From Microlunatus sp964251895 (lineage in GTDB: Bacteria; Actinomycetota; Actinomycetes; Propionibacteriales; Propionibacteriaceae), in assembly GCA_964251895.1 (NCBI GenBank), contig CAXULL010000022.1, positions 1 to 64,000 of the forward strand: a stretch of 64,000 bases of DNA, in the 5' to 3' direction. Below are positions 8,719 to 18,294 of the stretch, piece by piece. The position numbers and the translations under genes are program-made. The notes under the pieces were generated by a model, which saw only the letters and a list, made by a program, of their open reading frames with translations, was not told where the DNA came from and searched no databases. Every line of letters begins with the position of its first letter. Position 1 is the first letter of the stretch.

Positions 8719-9924
8719 TCACATGCCAGCGCTCGGGTGCAGCAGGAACGTGGCCGAGGCCCAGCTCATCACGACGCTGACCACCACGAGGGCCGCCACG
8801 GCGCCCGCCCGCGGGACGCGCATCCGGACGAACGGGACCAGCAGCACGAACGCCGGGAGCAGCTGGCGTGCGTACACGTGCTGGAAGGTGACGTGGCTGA
8901 GCGCGAGGACGAGCAGCACCGCGGCGTACACCGTGCCCCAGACCAGCTCCCGGTCGAACGCGACGAGGAAGAACAGCACCAGGTAGCCCAGACCGACCGC
9001 GACGGTCAGCGCGACGAGCGGCCCTGCTTCTGCCCCCGTCCCGGCGCCTGTCCCGGTGCCGAACAGCCCGTCCCGGGTGCCGCTCACGTAGTCGGCCAGG
9101 CCGGCGGTCGACTGCCCCCACTGGGCCTGGACGGTGAAGTAGCCGAACGTCTCACCCGTGCGGCGGGCGACGTAGACCATGAACGCGCCGAGGCCCAGGG
9201 TGGACAGGGCGGCGCCCACCAGGGCCCGTACGGGGAACGCGCGGTCGCCGCCGGTGCGGAAGCGGGCCAGCCAACGGACGAGCTCGACCACCAGGTACGC
9301 CCCGACCATCGCGACCACCGCCACGGCCGACGGACGCAGCAGGCCGGCGGCGACCGCACAGAGGCCGGCCCACACCGGGCGCCGCCGGACCAGGCAGAAC
9401 AGGGTCGCCGCCGCAGCGGCGGTGAACATCCCCTCGGGGTAGCCCATGGTCAGCGCCAGCGAGGCCGGGGCCGTCCCCCACAGCGCGGCGAGCGCGAGGC
9501 CCGGTCCGCGGCCGTAGAGCGCGTCGCCGACGGCGAAGATCGCCCACACCGCCGCCAGCCCACCCAGCCACGACACGACGAGCAGCGCGTGGTCCAGCGA
9601 CAGCCCGGTGTCGGCGACCTGCCGTGACAGCCAGGGGTACAGCGGGAAGTAGGCGAGGTTGCTGCCCCGCGGGCGGCCGTCCGCGAGCAGGTTGGGGTAG
9701 ACGTAGCCGCCCTGGGCGAGCCGTCGGTACCACCCGGCGTCCCAGCGCGCGGTGAGCCCGTCCAGCCCGCCGGCGTGCTGGAGGAACGCCACCGTGAGCA
9801 GCCGCTGGGCCAGGAACACCGGGAACACCGGCCAGGCCCGGCGGGCGTGCCGACCGATCCGCGCCAGCTGCGCCGCAACCGCGCGCAGCCCGCTCCCCTG
9901 CAGCCGACGACCTCTGTCCGGCAC
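8719..9924 (-). CDS. PIG-V-type integral membrane mannosyltransferase
   Basis: A 401-residue polytopic protein of the GPI-mannosyltransferase II-like (PIG-V) fold. The diagnostic signature is near residues 60-95: RWDAGWYRRLAQGGY followed by AYFPLYPWL; the Asp in RWD is the expected catalytic residue facing the outside. About ten membrane helices span the rest. Bacterial relatives use polyprenyl-phosphate-linked sugars to mannosylate envelope glycolipids or glycans; the acceptor cannot be read here. GTG start at 9924. It is the last gene of a minus-strand run, 8 nt after the aminotransferase gene, an association that looks like convenience rather than pathway. Confidence 0.8.
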   Translation of the reverse strand: MPDRGRRLQGSGLRAVAAQLARIGRHARRAWPVFPVFLAQRLLTVAFLQHAGGLDGLTARWDAGWYRRLAQGGYVYPNLLADGRPRGSNLAYFPLYPWLSRQVADTGLSLDHALLVVSWLGGLAAVWAIFAVGDALYGRGPGLALAALWGTAPASLALTMGYPEGMFTAAAAATLFCLVRRRPVWAGLCAVAAGLLRPSAVAVVAMVGAYLVVELVRWLARFRTGGDRAFPVRALVGAALSTLGLGAFMVYVARRTGETFGYFTVQAQWGQSTAGLADYVSGTRDGLFGTGTGAGTGAEAGPLVALTVAVGLGYLVLFFLVAFDRELVWGTVYAAVLLVLALSHVTFQHVYARQLLPAFVLLVPFVRMRVPRAGAVAALVVVSVVMSWASATFLLHPSAGM

Positions 9925-9932
9925 GGCGCGGG

Positions 9933-11126
9933 TCAGCCGGCGAGCTCGCGGTGCAGCAGGCGGCCCATCCGCGTCACGCCGTCCACGAGCCGGTCGTCCG
10001 GCACCCCGGAAAAGCTCATCCGCGCGTGGTTCGGCTCCTGGGTCACCGGGAAGAACGTGGCCCCCGGCACGTACGCGACGCGCGCCTCGGGCAGCAGCAC
10101 CCGGGCGAGGAAGTCGGCCGCGTCGAAGCCCTCGGGGAACGTCACCCAGACGAACAGACCGCCGTCGGGACGCGTCCGCAGCACCGTGTCCGGGAACGTC
10201 GCGTCCATGGTGGCGAGCATCAGGTCGCGCTTGCGGCGGTAGACCGGCAGCACGCTCGCCACGTGGGCGTCGATGTCGTACGCCTCGAGGAAGCCGGCCG
10301 TCGCGGCCATGTTCAGCGTGCTGTTCTGGGTGTCGGCGGCCAGCTTGAGCAGCCCGAGGCGTTCGATCACGTCGGGGCTGCCGGTCGCCCAGCCGAGCCG
10401 CAGCCCCGGCGCGAGGATCTTGGAGAAGCTGCCGAGGTGCAGCACCCGGCCCTCGGTGTCGAGGCTGAGCAGGGTCGGGAGCGAGGTCCCCTCGTAGCGG
10501 TGGGCGCGGTAGGGCGTGTCCTCGACGACGAGCAGGTCGTGCTCGCCGGCGAGCTCGAGCAGGCGGTGGCGACGTTCCAGGGCGAGGGTGGCGCCCGTCG
10601 GGTTCTGGAAGTCGGGGACGGTGTAGAGCATCCGGGCGCCGGGGTGCCGCTCCAGCACCCGCGCCAGGTCGTCGGTGTCCATCCCGTGCTCGTCGGTGCG
10701 CACGGGCGCGTACGTCGGCTCGGTCGGGGCGAACGCGATCAGCGCGCCCAGGAACGTGGGGTTCTCGGTGACGATCACGTCGCCCGGGTCGACGACGAGC
10801 TTGGCCGCGAGATCGAGACCCTGCTGGCCACCCTGGATGATCAGGACGTCGTCGGCGGTGCGTGGGGCCCCGTCGCGCGTGAGCCGTTCGGCCACCTGGG
10901 CGCGCAGCACCGGCAGGCCGTTGGACGTCGTGTACTGCAGCGCGTCGGCGTGCTCGCGCACCAGGAGACGGGCGTAGACGGCGGCGAGCTCCTCGACCGG
11001 GAAGAGCGAGGCGTCGGGGTAGCCGCCGCCGAACGAGGTGACGGCCGGGTCGGCGCCGAGCCGGAGGAGCTCGCGGATGGCGGACGGCCGGACCCCGCTC
11101 ATCCGGCGGGCGAGGCGGATCGTCAC
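9933..11126 (-). CDS. PLP-dependent class I/II aminotransferase (2-aminoadipate-aminotransferase-like)
   Basis: A 397-residue fold-type I aminotransferase. Visible features are QYTTSNGLPVLR near 80 (substrate loop), the GGQQGLD segment, DFQNPTG for the phosphate/cofactor site, VVEDTPYR with the PLP-ring Asp, and the Schiff-base Lys in LGSFSKILAPGLRLGW. The family includes LysN-type 2-aminoadipate aminotransferases and valine-pyruvate-like enzymes, so the substrate is probably a branched or acidic amino acid. GTG start at 11126, 7 nt after the RraA-like gene stop, so both are probably in one transcript. Confidence 0.85.
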   Translation of the reverse strand: MTIRLARRMSGVRPSAIRELLRLGADPAVTSFGGGYPDASLFPVEELAAVYARLLVREHADALQYTTSNGLPVLRAQVAERLTRDGAPRTADDVLIIQGGQQGLDLAAKLVVDPGDVIVTENPTFLGALIAFAPTEPTYAPVRTDEHGMDTDDLARVLERHPGARMLYTVPDFQNPTGATLALERRHRLLELAGEHDLLVVEDTPYRAHRYEGTSLPTLLSLDTEGRVLHLGSFSKILAPGLRLGWATGSPDVIERLGLLKLAADTQNSTLNMAATAGFLEAYDIDAHVASVLPVYRRKRDLMLATMDATFPDTVLRTRPDGGLFVWVTFPEGFDAADFLARVLLPEARVAYVPGATFFPVTQEPNHARMSFSGVPDDRLVDGVTRMGRLLHRELAG

Positions 11127-11133
11127 GTGCGGC

Positions 11134-11802
11134 TCACGAGAACGCCAGCCGACTGTCGCGGCCGTCGGTCAGGGCCGCGACGTGCTCGTCCACGTTGAGG
11201 TGGTCGAAGAGCGACTCGCCCTGCTGGATCGCCGCGCGCAGGGCCTCCTCGCGGTGCTGGATCGACTCCGCCCCGTCGAGCGCCGCGGCGATCTCCACCG
11301 GGGAGCCCACGACCACGCCGTCGTCGTCGGCGAGGACCAGGTCGCCGGGACGGACCTCGACGTCGCCGAGCGTGAGCGTGACGCCGACCGTGGGCACGGC
11401 GCGCGCCGGGCAGGCCCGCGGCGTGACGCCGGTCGCGAAGACGGGCAGGTCCAGCGTGCGCAGCGTCGGGCTGTCGCGGCAGAGCCCGTGGATCACGAGG
11501 CCGGCGAGGCCTCGACGCAGCGCCTCGGTCGCGAACAGCTCCCCGGCGATCGCCCGGTCCGGGTCGCCGGCCACGACGAGGACGTCCCCCGTCCCGGCGG
11601 CGGCGAGGCCGACGAGCACCGGGACCAGGTCGCTCTGGGAGTCGACCGTCACCGCCCGGCCGGCCAGCCGGGAGCCGGGGCGAACGGGTCGGATCTCGCG
11701 CGGCAGCACCCGCAGGTCCGGTGCGGCGTCGACGAGCGAGGTGGTGTCGACGCGCGCCAGGCGCGCGAGCAGGTCGGTGGTGGTGGGGTCCTCGTCGGGC
11801 AC
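11134..11802 (-). CDS. RraA-like / HMG aldolase family protein
   Basis: A 222-residue member of the RraA-like superfamily, which includes 4-hydroxy-4-methyl-2-oxoglutarate/oxaloacetate aldolases and the RNase E inhibitor RraA. Typical elements are TTSLVDA near the start, DLVPVL, a Gly-rich GDVLVVAGD turn, LVIHGLCRD with the conserved Arg-Asp, and PGDLVLADDDGVVV near 165, where the family has metal-binding acidic residues. The start is GTG 11802 with AGAAGGAG 6 nt upstream. It is followed by the aminotransferase gene, so a small oxo-acid/amino-acid catabolic unit is possible; whether it is an aldolase or a non-enzymatic regulator cannot be decided from sequence. Confidence 0.8.
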   Translation of the reverse strand: MPDEDPTTTDLLARLARVDTTSLVDAAPDLRVLPREIRPVRPGSRLAGRAVTVDSQSDLVPVLVGLAAAGTGDVLVVAGDPDRAIAGELFATEALRRGLAGLVIHGLCRDSPTLRTLDLPVFATGVTPRACPARAVPTVGVTLTLGDVEVRPGDLVLADDDGVVVGSPVEIAAALDGAESIQHREEALRAAIQQGESLFDHLNVDEHVAALTDGRDSRLAFS

Positions 11803-11844
11803 GACACTCCTTCTGGTGGGACGACCTCGGGCTGGTGCGACGCC

Positions 11845-12681
11845 TCAGCCTGGCAGGGTCCAGCGGTCGTACGGGTGGCGTCCAGCCCGGAAGCCGTACG
11901 ACTCCACCATGTCCACCGCCTCGTCGAGGCGTCGGCCCAGCTCGTCGGGTTCGTGGGCGTCGCTGCCGAACGTCACGACCCGGCCACCCTCGTCGCGCCA
12001 CCAGCGCACGACCTCGGGCAGCATCGGGCCCTTGGTGTTGACCTCGAGCACGCGCCCGCTGGCGGCCAGGTTCCGTAGGGCGTGGCGGAGCTCGTCCTCG
12101 AACGCGCCGACCTCGAACGGGCCCGCCGCCGCCGGCCAGTGCCGCAGCGGGTAGTCGAGGTGCGCGAGGACCTCGAAGACCGACGTCTGCTCGATCATGG
12201 CGGCGAGCTCGACCAGGTAGCTGCGGACGACGTCCGCCGCGACGTGGCGGCGGAAGAGCTCGGGTGGTTCCGCGGCAGCCGTGCCTTCCGGGAGTGAGTG
12301 CAGCGACCCCAGGACCCGCTCGAAGCCGCCGGCGGCGAGCACGCCCGCGACCGCGTCGGGGTGCCAGTGCGGCTCACCGAGCTCGACGCCGCTCACGAGG
12401 TGGAGACCGGGGAAGAGGTCGCGGCAGCGGGCCAGGGCCTCCAGGTAGCCCTCGACGTCGAGGGGGCCCGGGGTGAAGGTTCCGGGGGCGTCACGCTCGC
12501 CGCGGGCGCGAGGATCGAGAGCTCCCTCGGCCACCATCCAGCGGGTGTGGTCGACGTGCTCGGTGAACGCCACCGCCGGGAGCCCCAGCTCGACCGCCCG
12601 GGCGCACGTGGCCTCCATGTCGCCCGCGATCGCGTCCCAGGACCACTCGCTGTGCACGTGCCCGTCGAGCGGGAGCACCAC
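11845..12681 (-). CDS. PHP-domain phosphoesterase (histidinol-phosphatase-like)
   Basis: A 278-residue PHP-fold metallophosphoesterase. The metal-binding motifs appear in order: DGHVHSEWS (residues 6-14), AFTEHVD, GVELGEPHW, GSLHSLP, LAHLDYP and FGSDAHEPDELG. This matches stand-alone PHP enzymes similar to histidinol phosphatase or nucleic-acid and sugar phosphatases. It starts at GTG 12681 with AAGGAG 8 nt upstream. A -10 hexamer TACGCT (12713-12718) and the LexA-type box at 12733-12748 precede it, so it may be DNA-damage regulated together with the divergent HNH gene. Histidinol phosphatase is possible, but no his gene is nearby. Confidence 0.82.
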   Translation of the reverse strand: MVLPLDGHVHSEWSWDAIAGDMEATCARAVELGLPAVAFTEHVDHTRWMVAEGALDPRARGERDAPGTFTPGPLDVEGYLEALARCRDLFPGLHLVSGVELGEPHWHPDAVAGVLAAGGFERVLGSLHSLPEGTAAAEPPELFRRHVAADVVRSYLVELAAMIEQTSVFEVLAHLDYPLRHWPAAAGPFEVGAFEDELRHALRNLAASGRVLEVNTKGPMLPEVVRWWRDEGGRVVTFGSDAHEPDELGRRLDEAVDMVESYGFRAGRHPYDRWTLPG

Positions 12682-12712
12682 GGCTGATCTCCTTCTTCGT
12701 GTCGCTCAGGGC

Positions 12713-12718
12713 AGCGTA
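12713..12718 (-). promoter_or_regulatory. -10 hexamer TACGCT for the PHP gene
   Basis: TACGCT on the minus strand gives a leader of about 25 nt containing the AAGGAG ribosome site. The LexA-type box starts 15 bp further upstream, over the position expected for the -35 element. Confidence 0.55.
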
Positions 12719-12732
12719 GAGGTCGACCTGCC

Positions 12733-12748
12733 TCGAACGTGTGTTCGA
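12733..12748. promoter_or_regulatory. LexA (SOS) box between PHP and HNH genes
   Basis: TCGAACGTGTGTTCGA matches the actinobacterial/Bacillus-type SOS box (TCGAAC, four bases, GTTCGA) with perfect 6-bp arms. It sits in a 100-bp divergent intergenic region, about 20 bp upstream of the plus-strand -10 and 15 bp upstream of the minus-strand -10, so bound LexA would cover both -35 regions. Confidence 0.8.
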
Positions 12749-12768
12749 GAAGTGTCAGTGGGCTTCCG

Positions 12769-12774
12769 TAGGTT
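12769..12774 (+). promoter_or_regulatory. -10 hexamer TAGGTT, leaderless promoter of HNH gene
   Basis: TAGGTT lies 7 nt before ATG 12782, so transcription would start at or beside the initiation codon. This decides the start among several in-frame options. Confidence 0.55.
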
Positions 12775-12781
12775 GAGGTCC

Positions 12782-14035
12782 ATGGAGATCGGGGGCGACG
12801 CGGTGGCGGCGGTCGCTCACGCACTCGACGGGTTCGTCCGCGCTGTGGACGGTCTGATCGAGGTCGTGGAGGCCGGCGGTCTCGACGGGTTCGACGGCTC
12901 TGGGCTGGTGGGGTTCTGGCAGGAGCTCGAGCGGGCGAGGAACCGGACGGCGCTGGTCGACCACCGAGCGGTCCGGGTCGCGGAGTCGGTCGGCGAGCGG
13001 GTGACGATGACGGGTGAGGCGCTGGCCCCGTTGCGGCCGGCGCTGGCGGCGGTGCAACGCCAGGGTGACGTGTCGCCGGAGCAGGTCGACGTGTGCGTGC
13101 GCGCCCTCGAGGGCGTGGACCGCCGGGGCTTCGACCCGGCGGACCTGGAGACCGGGGATCGGCTGCTCGCGCAGTACGCGCGGACGTTCGCCCCGAAGGA
13201 GCTCGGCCGGCTGGCCCGTCAGGTGGTGGACCGGATCGACCCGGACGGCACCGTGCCGCAGGAGCAGGTCAACGCCGACCGGCGCCACTTCGCGTTCCGC
13301 AAGTTGCGGGACGGCATGTACGACGTCGAGGGCCGCTTGACCGGCAGCGTCGGGGCGAAGCTGGCCGCGGTCCTGGGCCCGCTGACCAAGCCGCGGGGAG
13401 GGACGGTGACGTTGGAGGACGGCCGGGAGGTCGACGAGCCGGATCCGCGCCGGCCGGGTCAGCGGATGCACGACGCCGTGGAGCAGGTGTGCGACCGGCT
13501 GCTCCGATCGGGCACGCTGCCCGACTCGGGCGGAACGCCGGCGACGGTGATCGTCACGATCGACGAGCACGATCTCCGAGCTCGGCGCCGGTGGGGCGTG
13601 ACGAGCGACGCCACGGTGCTGTCGGCCGACGCGGTCGTCGGCCTCGCCGGCGAGGCCGACGTGTACCCGGCGGTGGTCGACGCGTTCGGCGTGGTGCTGC
13701 AGCTCGGCCGGACCCGCCGGCTGGCGTCGTGCGGGCAGACGGTGGCCCTGATCGCCAGAGACGGGGGTTGCAGCTTCCCCGGCTGTGACCGGCCGCCGGA
13801 GTGGTCGGAGCGCCATCACGTCGTCGCCTGGGCCGACGGGGGCCGGACGGACCTGTCGAACCTGACCTTGCTGTGCAGCTGGCACCACCACAACTTCGCC
13901 ACGCGGGGCTGGACGTGCGTGATGATCGACGACCTGCCCGCCTGGGTCCCACCCCGCTGGGTCGACCCCGAGCAGAGACCGCTGCGCAACACCCGGGTCC
14001 TCGCCCGCCAACAAGGACTCGGACTCAGGTGCTGA
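12782..14035 (+). CDS. DUF222 / HNH endonuclease (13E12-repeat-like family), probably SOS-controlled
   Basis: A 417-residue protein of the actinobacterial DUF222-HNH family, related to the 13E12 repeat proteins of mycobacteria. The helical DUF222 region occupies about residues 20-320. The HNH module is C-terminal (about 325-385): CSFPGCDRP, then ERHHVVAW with the metal/catalytic His pair, LSNLTLLC, and WHHHNF supplying the last His. I start it at ATG 12782 because a -10 TAGGTT is 7 nt upstream and the box at 12733-12748 precedes that; the longer frame runs back through the promoter. The usual function of these multicopy proteins is unknown; DNA cleavage is inferred from the HNH motif. SOS control of family members is described in mycobacteria. 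Confidence 0.85.
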   Translation: MEIGGDAVAAVAHALDGFVRAVDGLIEVVEAGGLDGFDGSGLVGFWQELERARNRTALVDHRAVRVAESVGERVTMTGEALAPLRPALAAVQRQGDVSPEQVDVCVRALEGVDRRGFDPADLETGDRLLAQYARTFAPKELGRLARQVVDRIDPDGTVPQEQVNADRRHFAFRKLRDGMYDVEGRLTGSVGAKLAAVLGPLTKPRGGTVTLEDGREVDEPDPRRPGQRMHDAVEQVCDRLLRSGTLPDSGGTPATVIVTIDEHDLRARRRWGVTSDATVLSADAVVGLAGEADVYPAVVDAFGVVLQLGRTRRLASCGQTVALIARDGGCSFPGCDRPPEWSERHHVVAWADGGRTDLSNLTLLCSWHHHNFATRGWTCVMIDDLPAWVPPRWVDPEQRPLRNTRVLARQQGLGLRC

Positions 14036-14088
14036 CGCCGGCGGAGGACCGTGGAACGTCGACCTCGGGCTGCTCCGGAGGTGCCACG

Positions 14089-15009
14089 ATGAAGCCTCCT
14101 CGCTCCCGGACGGCCGAAGGGACTCCCATGCGCCGGCGCCCGACCCCCCTGTTCTCGACTGCTGCCCTGCTGTCGACCGCTGCGCTCCTGCTGGGCGCGT
14201 CGGCCTGCGCGCCGCAGGACGAGGCGCCCGCCGCCTCCGCGTCCGCGAGCCCGGCGAGCTGCACGAAGGACCAGCTGGGCACCGTCAAGCCCGGCACCTT
14301 CACGGTGGCGACCGACAAGCCGGCGTACGGGCCGTGGTTCGCCGACGACCAGCCGTCGAACGGCAAGGGCTTCGAGTCGGCCGTCGCGTACGCGGTCGCC
14401 CAGAAGCTCGGCTACGACAAGGCTGGGGTGACCTGGACGGTCGTGCCGTTCACGAGCGCGTACGCCCCGGGCGACAAGAAGTTCGACGTCGACATCAACG
14501 AGGTCTCGATCACCGACGCCCGCCGCAACGCGGTCGACTTCTCCACGCCCTACTACTCGGTCACCCAGACCGTCGTGACCACGAAGGGCTCCCCGATCGA
14601 CGGGGCCACGACGGTGGCCGCCCTGCAGGGCGCCAAGCTCGGCGCCCAGGTGGGCACCACCTCGTACACGGCGATCACGGACCAGATCAAGCCCACGAAG
14701 AAGCCCGCGCCGTACGACACCAACGACCTCGCGGTCCAGGCCCTCAAGAACAAGCAGATCGACGGCCTCGTGGTCGACCTGCCGACCGCCTTCTACATGG
14801 TGGCGGCCCAGCTCGACGACGGCGCCATCGTCGGCCAGCTGCCGGCGGGGTCGGGCGAGGCCGACCAGTTCGGCCTGGTGCTGGCCAAGGGCAGCTCGCT
14901 GACACCGTGCGTGTCCCAGGCCGTCGACGCGCTCCGCGCGGACGGCACGCTGGCCGGGCTGGAGAAGACCTGGCTGGCGGGCACCGACGGCGCGCCGCAG
15001 CTCTCCTGA
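14089..15009 (+). CDS. ABC transporter substrate-binding lipoprotein, polar amino acid type
   Basis: Extracellular solute-binding protein family 3, 306 residues from ATG 14089. GGAGG lies 7 nt before this ATG; ATG 14128 (293 residues, giving a shorter signal peptide) is the alternative. The signal ends in a lipobox GASAC, anchoring the mature protein to the membrane. The two-lobe fold shows FTVATDKPAYGP near the start of lobe 1, FDVDINEVSITDARR, VDFSTPYYSVTQ and the lobe-2 LGAQVGTTSY; the Asp-Ala-Arg-Arg stretch matches the ligand carboxylate-binding region. It delivers an amino acid to the permease encoded 16 nt downstream. The ligand could be polar, basic or cystine-like. Confidence 0.88.
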   Translation: MKPPRSRTAEGTPMRRRPTPLFSTAALLSTAALLLGASACAPQDEAPAASASASPASCTKDQLGTVKPGTFTVATDKPAYGPWFADDQPSNGKGFESAVAYAVAQKLGYDKAGVTWTVVPFTSAYAPGDKKFDVDINEVSITDARRNAVDFSTPYYSVTQTVVTTKGSPIDGATTVAALQGAKLGAQVGTTSYTAITDQIKPTKKPAPYDTNDLAVQALKNKQIDGLVVDLPTAFYMVAAQLDDGAIVGQLPAGSGEADQFGLVLAKGSSLTPCVSQAVDALRADGTLAGLEKTWLAGTDGAPQLS

Positions 15010-15025
15010 GCCGGACGCCGACGTC

Positions 15026-15918
15026 GTGGCAGCGCCGGAGGGCGGTCTGAGTCCGGTCGACGACCGGCCTGACGGCGCCTGGCACCCCTCGCCGCTGCAG
15101 CAGCAGCGCGAGGCCTACCGGCGGCGACGAGCCCGGCGCTCCAGCCTGGTCGCCCTCGGCAGCACCCTCCTCGTCGGCCTCGTCCTGGTCCTCGGCGTCG
15201 GCGCGACCCCCGGCTGGCCGCGGGTGCAGGAGACGTTCTTCAACCCGGCCCGGGCCTGGACGGCGCTGCCCGCCGTCGCCTCCGGGCTCTGGCTGAACAT
15301 CCGCGTCATGCTCGTCTGCGGCGTCCTGATCGCCGTGCTCGGGCTGCTCGTCGCCGTGCTGCGGACTCTGCGCGGACCGGTCTTCCTCCCGGTGCGGCTG
15401 ATCGCGACCGCGTACACCGACCTGTTCCGCGGGCTCCCGCTGCTGCTGGTGATCTTCCTGCTCGGGTTCGGCGTGCCCGCCCTGCGGCTGCAGGGCGTCC
15501 CGAACGACGGCGTGATCTGGGGCGGCGCGGCGCTCGTCCTGACCTACACCGCGTACGTGGCCGAGGTGTTCCGTGCGGGCATCGAGTCCGTCCACCCGTC
15601 GCAGTGGGCCGCCTCGCGCTCGCTGGGCCTGTCCTACCCACAGACCCTCCGGTTCGTGGTGCTGCCGCAGGCGGTCCGCCGGGTCGTGCCGGCGCTGCTC
15701 AACGACCTCGTCAGCCTGCAGAAGGACTCCGGGCTGATCGCCGTCCTCGGCGTGATCGACGCCATCCGCGCGGCGCAGATCGAGACGGCGACCGACTTCA
15801 ACTTCACGCCGTACGTCGTCGCCGGCGTCCTCTTCGTCGCGCTGACCATCCCGCTGGCCCGGCTGACCGACTGGGTCGCCCGGCGCCAGGGCTGGCTCGG
15901 CGCGACGGGGGCCGCCCG

Positions 15919-15922
<4 letters not shown>
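15026..15922 (+). CDS. Polar amino acid ABC transporter permease (HisM/GlnP type)
   Basis: A 298-residue integral membrane permease, starting at GTG 15026. A cytoplasmic N-terminal tail of about 38 residues, rich in Arg, precedes five or more membrane helices. The cytoplasmic EAA-type coupling loop is seen as WAASRSLGLSYPQTLRFVVLP near 195-215, which docks onto the ATPase, and TDLFRGLPLLL matches the family. A single permease gene implies a homodimer. It overlaps the ATPase gene by ATGA, so subunit synthesis is coupled. Confidence 0.9.
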
Positions 15923-16703
<781 letters not shown>

Positions 16704-16722
<19 letters not shown>

Positions 16723-17765
16723 CGGGCCGGGCGGGTCGCCCGCCCGTCGCCGGGCCGGGCGGCGAGGACCAGGCACTGCTTCAGCTGCCGCGCGCCGGCG
16801 CTCGGCTGCGCGACGACACCCGAGGACAGGGGCACGGCCGCCTCCACCCCGAGCAGCAGGCCCTTGGCGTACGCCTCCTCCGTCGCGATGCTCATCGCCC
16901 GGGTCGTGCTGCCGCCGGTCTTCGCGCCGGCCTCGTTGTAGACCCACGGGACCTTGGCGAGGAGCTGCACGATCGCGAGGTTGCCCGGCTCCAGCGGGGC
17001 CCGCCCGGTGTAGGTGTTCTCCCGGACGCCGACCGTGCGGCCCTGCGCCTTCGTCCGCTCGCGGGCGATCGTCGCCGCCGCCTGCTCGCTGGTCCGCGCG
17101 ACCGCGGCGTTCGAGAAGACCGTCCGGCTGCTGCCGGTCCCCCGGTACATCGCGTGGTAGTCGCCGTCGTGCTTCACGCCGCGCTGGGAGTAGGTCGCCT
17201 GGAAGTCCGGTCCCTGCGAGTGGTCGTCGTGCACGCTGATCGCCAGGGCCGCCTTGCCCTCGTTCGCGATGCGCGCCCGGGCGGCCAGCCCGACGCTGTC
17301 GAGCGCCTGGCGCTTGGTCAGGACGACGCTGTAGCCGTCCGCCCGCAGGCCCTCCCCGACGCACGCGCTGATGTCGAACATCTCGTAGATCTCGGGGTAG
17401 TTCGGGTAGTCGATGTCCCGCAGCCCGGAGGCGCGGTCCGTGCTGCGGATCGACTTCCCGCTGTGGCCGGGGTCGATCACGATCAGCGGGGCGACCGCGG
17501 TGGCCGAGGGCGCCGGGGTCGGCGTCGTCGTGGCGACCACAGACGTCGCCACCGGCGTGGGGGCAGGAACGGGAGCCGGCGTCAGCCCGGTCGGACCCGG
17601 GCTCGGGCTGGGCGACACGGGCACGGAGGAGAACACGGTCTGCGGCGGCACCGGCAGCAGCGGGCGCGCGACCGGTTCGTCGGTGCCGCACCCCGCGAGC
17701 CCCACGACGAGCCCGACGACCGGGCCCAGCACGGCCAGGGCCACCGCCCTGCGCCGCGCCGCCAT
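16704..17765 (-). CDS. N-acetylmuramoyl-L-alanine amidase (Amidase_3), lipoprotein-like
   Basis: A 353-residue envelope amidase that cuts the MurNAc-L-Ala bond of peptidoglycan. The signal ends at a candidate lipobox (VGLAGC, Cys near 26). A Pro/Thr/Val/Ala linker (about 35-90) spans the wall. The Amidase_3 domain begins at VIDPGHSGK, whose His binds zinc, followed by Glu in NYPEIYE, the zinc His in ISVHDDHS, and the likely catalytic Glu in VYNEAGA. It starts 10 nt after the lysC stop and is probably cotranscribed with it; since lysC supplies precursors of diaminopimelate, a shared cell-wall theme is possible. Confidence 0.85.
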
Positions 17766-17775
17766 CAGGTCTGCC

Positions 17776-18294
17776 TCAGCGGCCCGTCCCGGCGTACACG
17801 ACCGCCTGCTCCGTGGCGTCGAGGCCGAAGGCGGTGTGCGCGGCGGCGACCGCCCGGTCCACGTCGTCCTGGCCGACGACGACCGAGATCCGGATCTCCG
17901 AGGTGGAGATCATCTCGATGTTGACGTTCGCGGCAGCGAGCGAGGAGAAGAACTTCGCCGTCACGCCCGGGTGCGAGCGCATGCCGACACCGACGACCGA
18001 GACCTTGCCGATCTGGTCGTCGTAGAGCAGGTCGGTGAAGCCGATCGTCTCCTGCAGCGCGTTGAGCGTGGCGATCGCCGTCGGACCGTCCGTCTTGGGC
18101 AGGGTGAACGAGATGTCGGTCCGCGACGTCTGCACGGCCGACACGTTCTGCACGATCATGTCGATGTTGATCTCGGTCGCGGCCACGGCCTCGAAGATCC
18201 GGGCCGCCTCCCCCACCCGGTCGGGGACCCCGACGATGGTGATCTTGGCCTCGCTGCGGTCGTGCGCGACGCCGGAGATGATGGCCTGCTCCAC
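17776..18294 (-). CDS. lysC: Internal in-frame start: putative aspartate kinase beta subunit
   Basis: Inside lysC an in-frame GTG (18294-18292) is preceded by AGGAAGGA with 6 nt spacing, a far better ribosome site than chance. It would yield a 172-residue product holding just the two ACT domains. Alpha2beta2 aspartate kinases made from overlapping lysC frames are known in Corynebacterium and Bacillus, with the beta start at the equivalent linker position. Here that linker is TDSSDQEGKPVEQA. Confidence 0.6.
   Translation of the reverse strand: MEQAIISGVAHDRSEAKITIVGVPDRVGEAARIFEAVAATEINIDMIVQNVSAVQTSRTDISFTLPKTDGPTAIATLNALQETIGFTDLLYDDQIGKVSVVGVGMRSHPGVTAKFFSSLAAANVNIEMISTSEIRISVVVGQDDVDRAVAAAHTAFGLDATEQAVVYAGTGR

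Noticed and set aside
12473..12781. 103-codon N-terminal extension of the HNH protein
   Set aside because: It would run through the LexA box and the -10 hexamer and is antisense to the PHP coding start.
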